A stretch of 61,430 nt of DNA from Polyangia bacterium (GTDB taxonomy: Bacteria; Myxococcota_A; Polyangia; Polyangiales; Polyangiaceae). Within the stretch, counting starts at the first letter, position 1; each line of letters begins with the position of its first letter. The DNA lies in assembly GCA_030426145.1 (NCBI GenBank), contig JAUHZF010000010.1, forward strand, positions 1 through 61,430, written 5' to 3'. This document shows positions 61,108 through 61,430 of this stretch, one piece after another. Below the pieces are notes generated by a model that saw nothing but the letters and a program-made list of their open reading frames with translations, ran no database searches and had not been told where the DNA came from. The translations under genes and the position numbers were made by a program.

Positions 61108-61430
61108 AGGCGAATGTCCTTCCAGGTTTGCCGCGGCTTTGGCGCCGCTGGCTTGCGGACGGGAGCCGGCGCGGCGGGGACGGGCGTAGGTTGGGGAGGG
61201 GGAGGTTTGGGGGTGATTTCGGTCTCGGGCTTGGGCTCGGGCTTGGGCTCGGGCTCGGGTTCGTTCTCGGGTTCGGGCTCGTTCTCGGGTTCGGGCTCGT
61301 TCTCGGGTTCGGGCTCGTTCTCGGGTTCGGGTTCGGTCTCGGTCTCGGGCTCGGGCTTGGGTTCGGGCTCGGGTTCGGGTTCGGGGTCGTTCTTGGGTTC
61401 GAGCTCGGGCTCGGGGGTGGGGTTCTCGCG
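61104..61430 (-). CDS. Partial gene with Glu-Pro repeat tail
   Basis: Only the 3' part of the gene is inside the window (at least 108 residues; the start lies beyond 61430). The visible tail alternates Glu and Pro with EPEPEN units, then changes to [19 protein letters not shown] and ends [10 protein letters not shown]. Such acidic/Pro-rich spacers are common between domains of myxobacterial envelope proteins or kinases, so the missing N-terminal part decides the function. The stop overlaps the next gene by GTGA, making this the first visible gene of the operon. Confidence 0.75.
   Translation of the reverse strand, partial: RENPTPEPELEPKNDPEPEPEPEPKPEPETETEPEPENEPEPENEPEPENEPEPENEPEPEPKPEPKPETEITPKPPPPQPTPVPAAPAPVRKPAAPKPRQTWKDIRL
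61263..61334. repeat. 18-bp tandem repeat encoding EPEPEN
   Basis: Four units of 18 bases (plus-strand unit GTTCTCGGGTTCGGGCTC), the last with one base change, in the frame of the partial gene, so each unit adds Glu-Pro-Glu-Pro-Glu-Asn to the protein (read on the minus strand). The array length is likely to vary between strains by slippage. It is a coding repeat, not a CRISPR. Confidence 0.8.

Noticed and set aside
61263..61334. CRISPR array or regulatory repeat
   Set aside because: Units abut without spacers and stay in frame as a coding Glu-Pro repeat.
1..61430. tRNA, rRNA, insertion sequences, integrase or attachment sites
   Set aside because: I found no tRNA-like cloverleaf, no rRNA segment, no transposase motif and no paired terminal repeats in any intergenic region.

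Overview
The window is about 61 kb of very GC-rich DNA from a myxobacterium-like organism (phylum Myxococcota, probably Polyangiales). The evidence is direct: a C-terminal Cys–hydrophobic–Arg sorting tail of MYXO-CTERM type on a metalloprotease, many lipoproteins with Gly/Thr- or Ala/Pro-rich linkers and Cys-rich headers, a degenerate Ser/Thr-kinase-like protein with a histone-H1-like tail, an NtrC-type regulator, and strong coding bias at third positions that produces long false antisense frames. I place 51 coding sequences, one of them cut by the right edge. I saw no tRNA, rRNA, insertion sequence or CRISPR array.

Layout, left to right. 1-234 holds only inverted repeats. 235-3112 is a three-gene operon (FadR-type GntR regulator, small membrane subunit, GMC flavin oxidoreductase) chained by 4-bp overlaps, with an FCD-type operator inside its own promoter. 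After a lipoprotein gene, 4950-14266 is the main metabolic locus: six minus-strand genes, in transcription order a PAP2-family protein with inositol-phosphorylceramide-synthase-like motifs, a CDP-alcohol phosphatidyltransferase fused to GtrA, an RND-like membrane module fused to a PgpA-type phosphatase, myo-inositol-1-phosphate synthase, an alkaline-phosphatase-superfamily protein and an RND/MMPL exporter. I read this as an inositol (sphingo)lipid synthesis and transport operon, headed by a perfect 17-bp palindrome. A serine palmitoyltransferase-like gene at 50187 and an acyl-CoA synthetase at 16032 could supply the sphingoid and acyl parts.

14509-22506 holds an SGNH lipoprotein, cyclophilin, acyl-CoA synthetase, homocysteine methyltransferase, metalloprotease and a nucleotide-translocase-like protein with a helical-repeat tail. 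22545-32839 is a type VI secretion spike/effector island (vgrG, DUF3540, DUF2169 twice, two large pentapeptide proteins, a repetitive beta protein, and a DUF4150 PAAR-like protein fused to an S41 protease). It also contains a small protein resembling eukaryotic COMM-domain proteins. No T6SS core genes are in the window.

32852-41437 holds housekeeping and envelope genes: an organophosphate-type transporter, pgsA, a divergent gamma-glutamyltransferase/glutathione synthetase pair, and an SGNH membrane protein. 41650-50019 holds the degenerate kinase, an MBOAT acyltransferase, unknown proteins, a ferredoxin, an acetyltransferase and the sigma-54 regulator. 50187-52420 couples the palmitoyltransferase-like gene to a Skp/OmpH-like gene. 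52440-58019 is an envelope redox neighbourhood: DUF3570 and DUF4266 proteins, three lipoproteins with heme-like Cys/His motifs and a TlpA-like thioredoxin. The right end carries an operon with a Cys-rich lipoprotein paralogous to the one at 3244, and the tail of a Glu-Pro-repeat protein.
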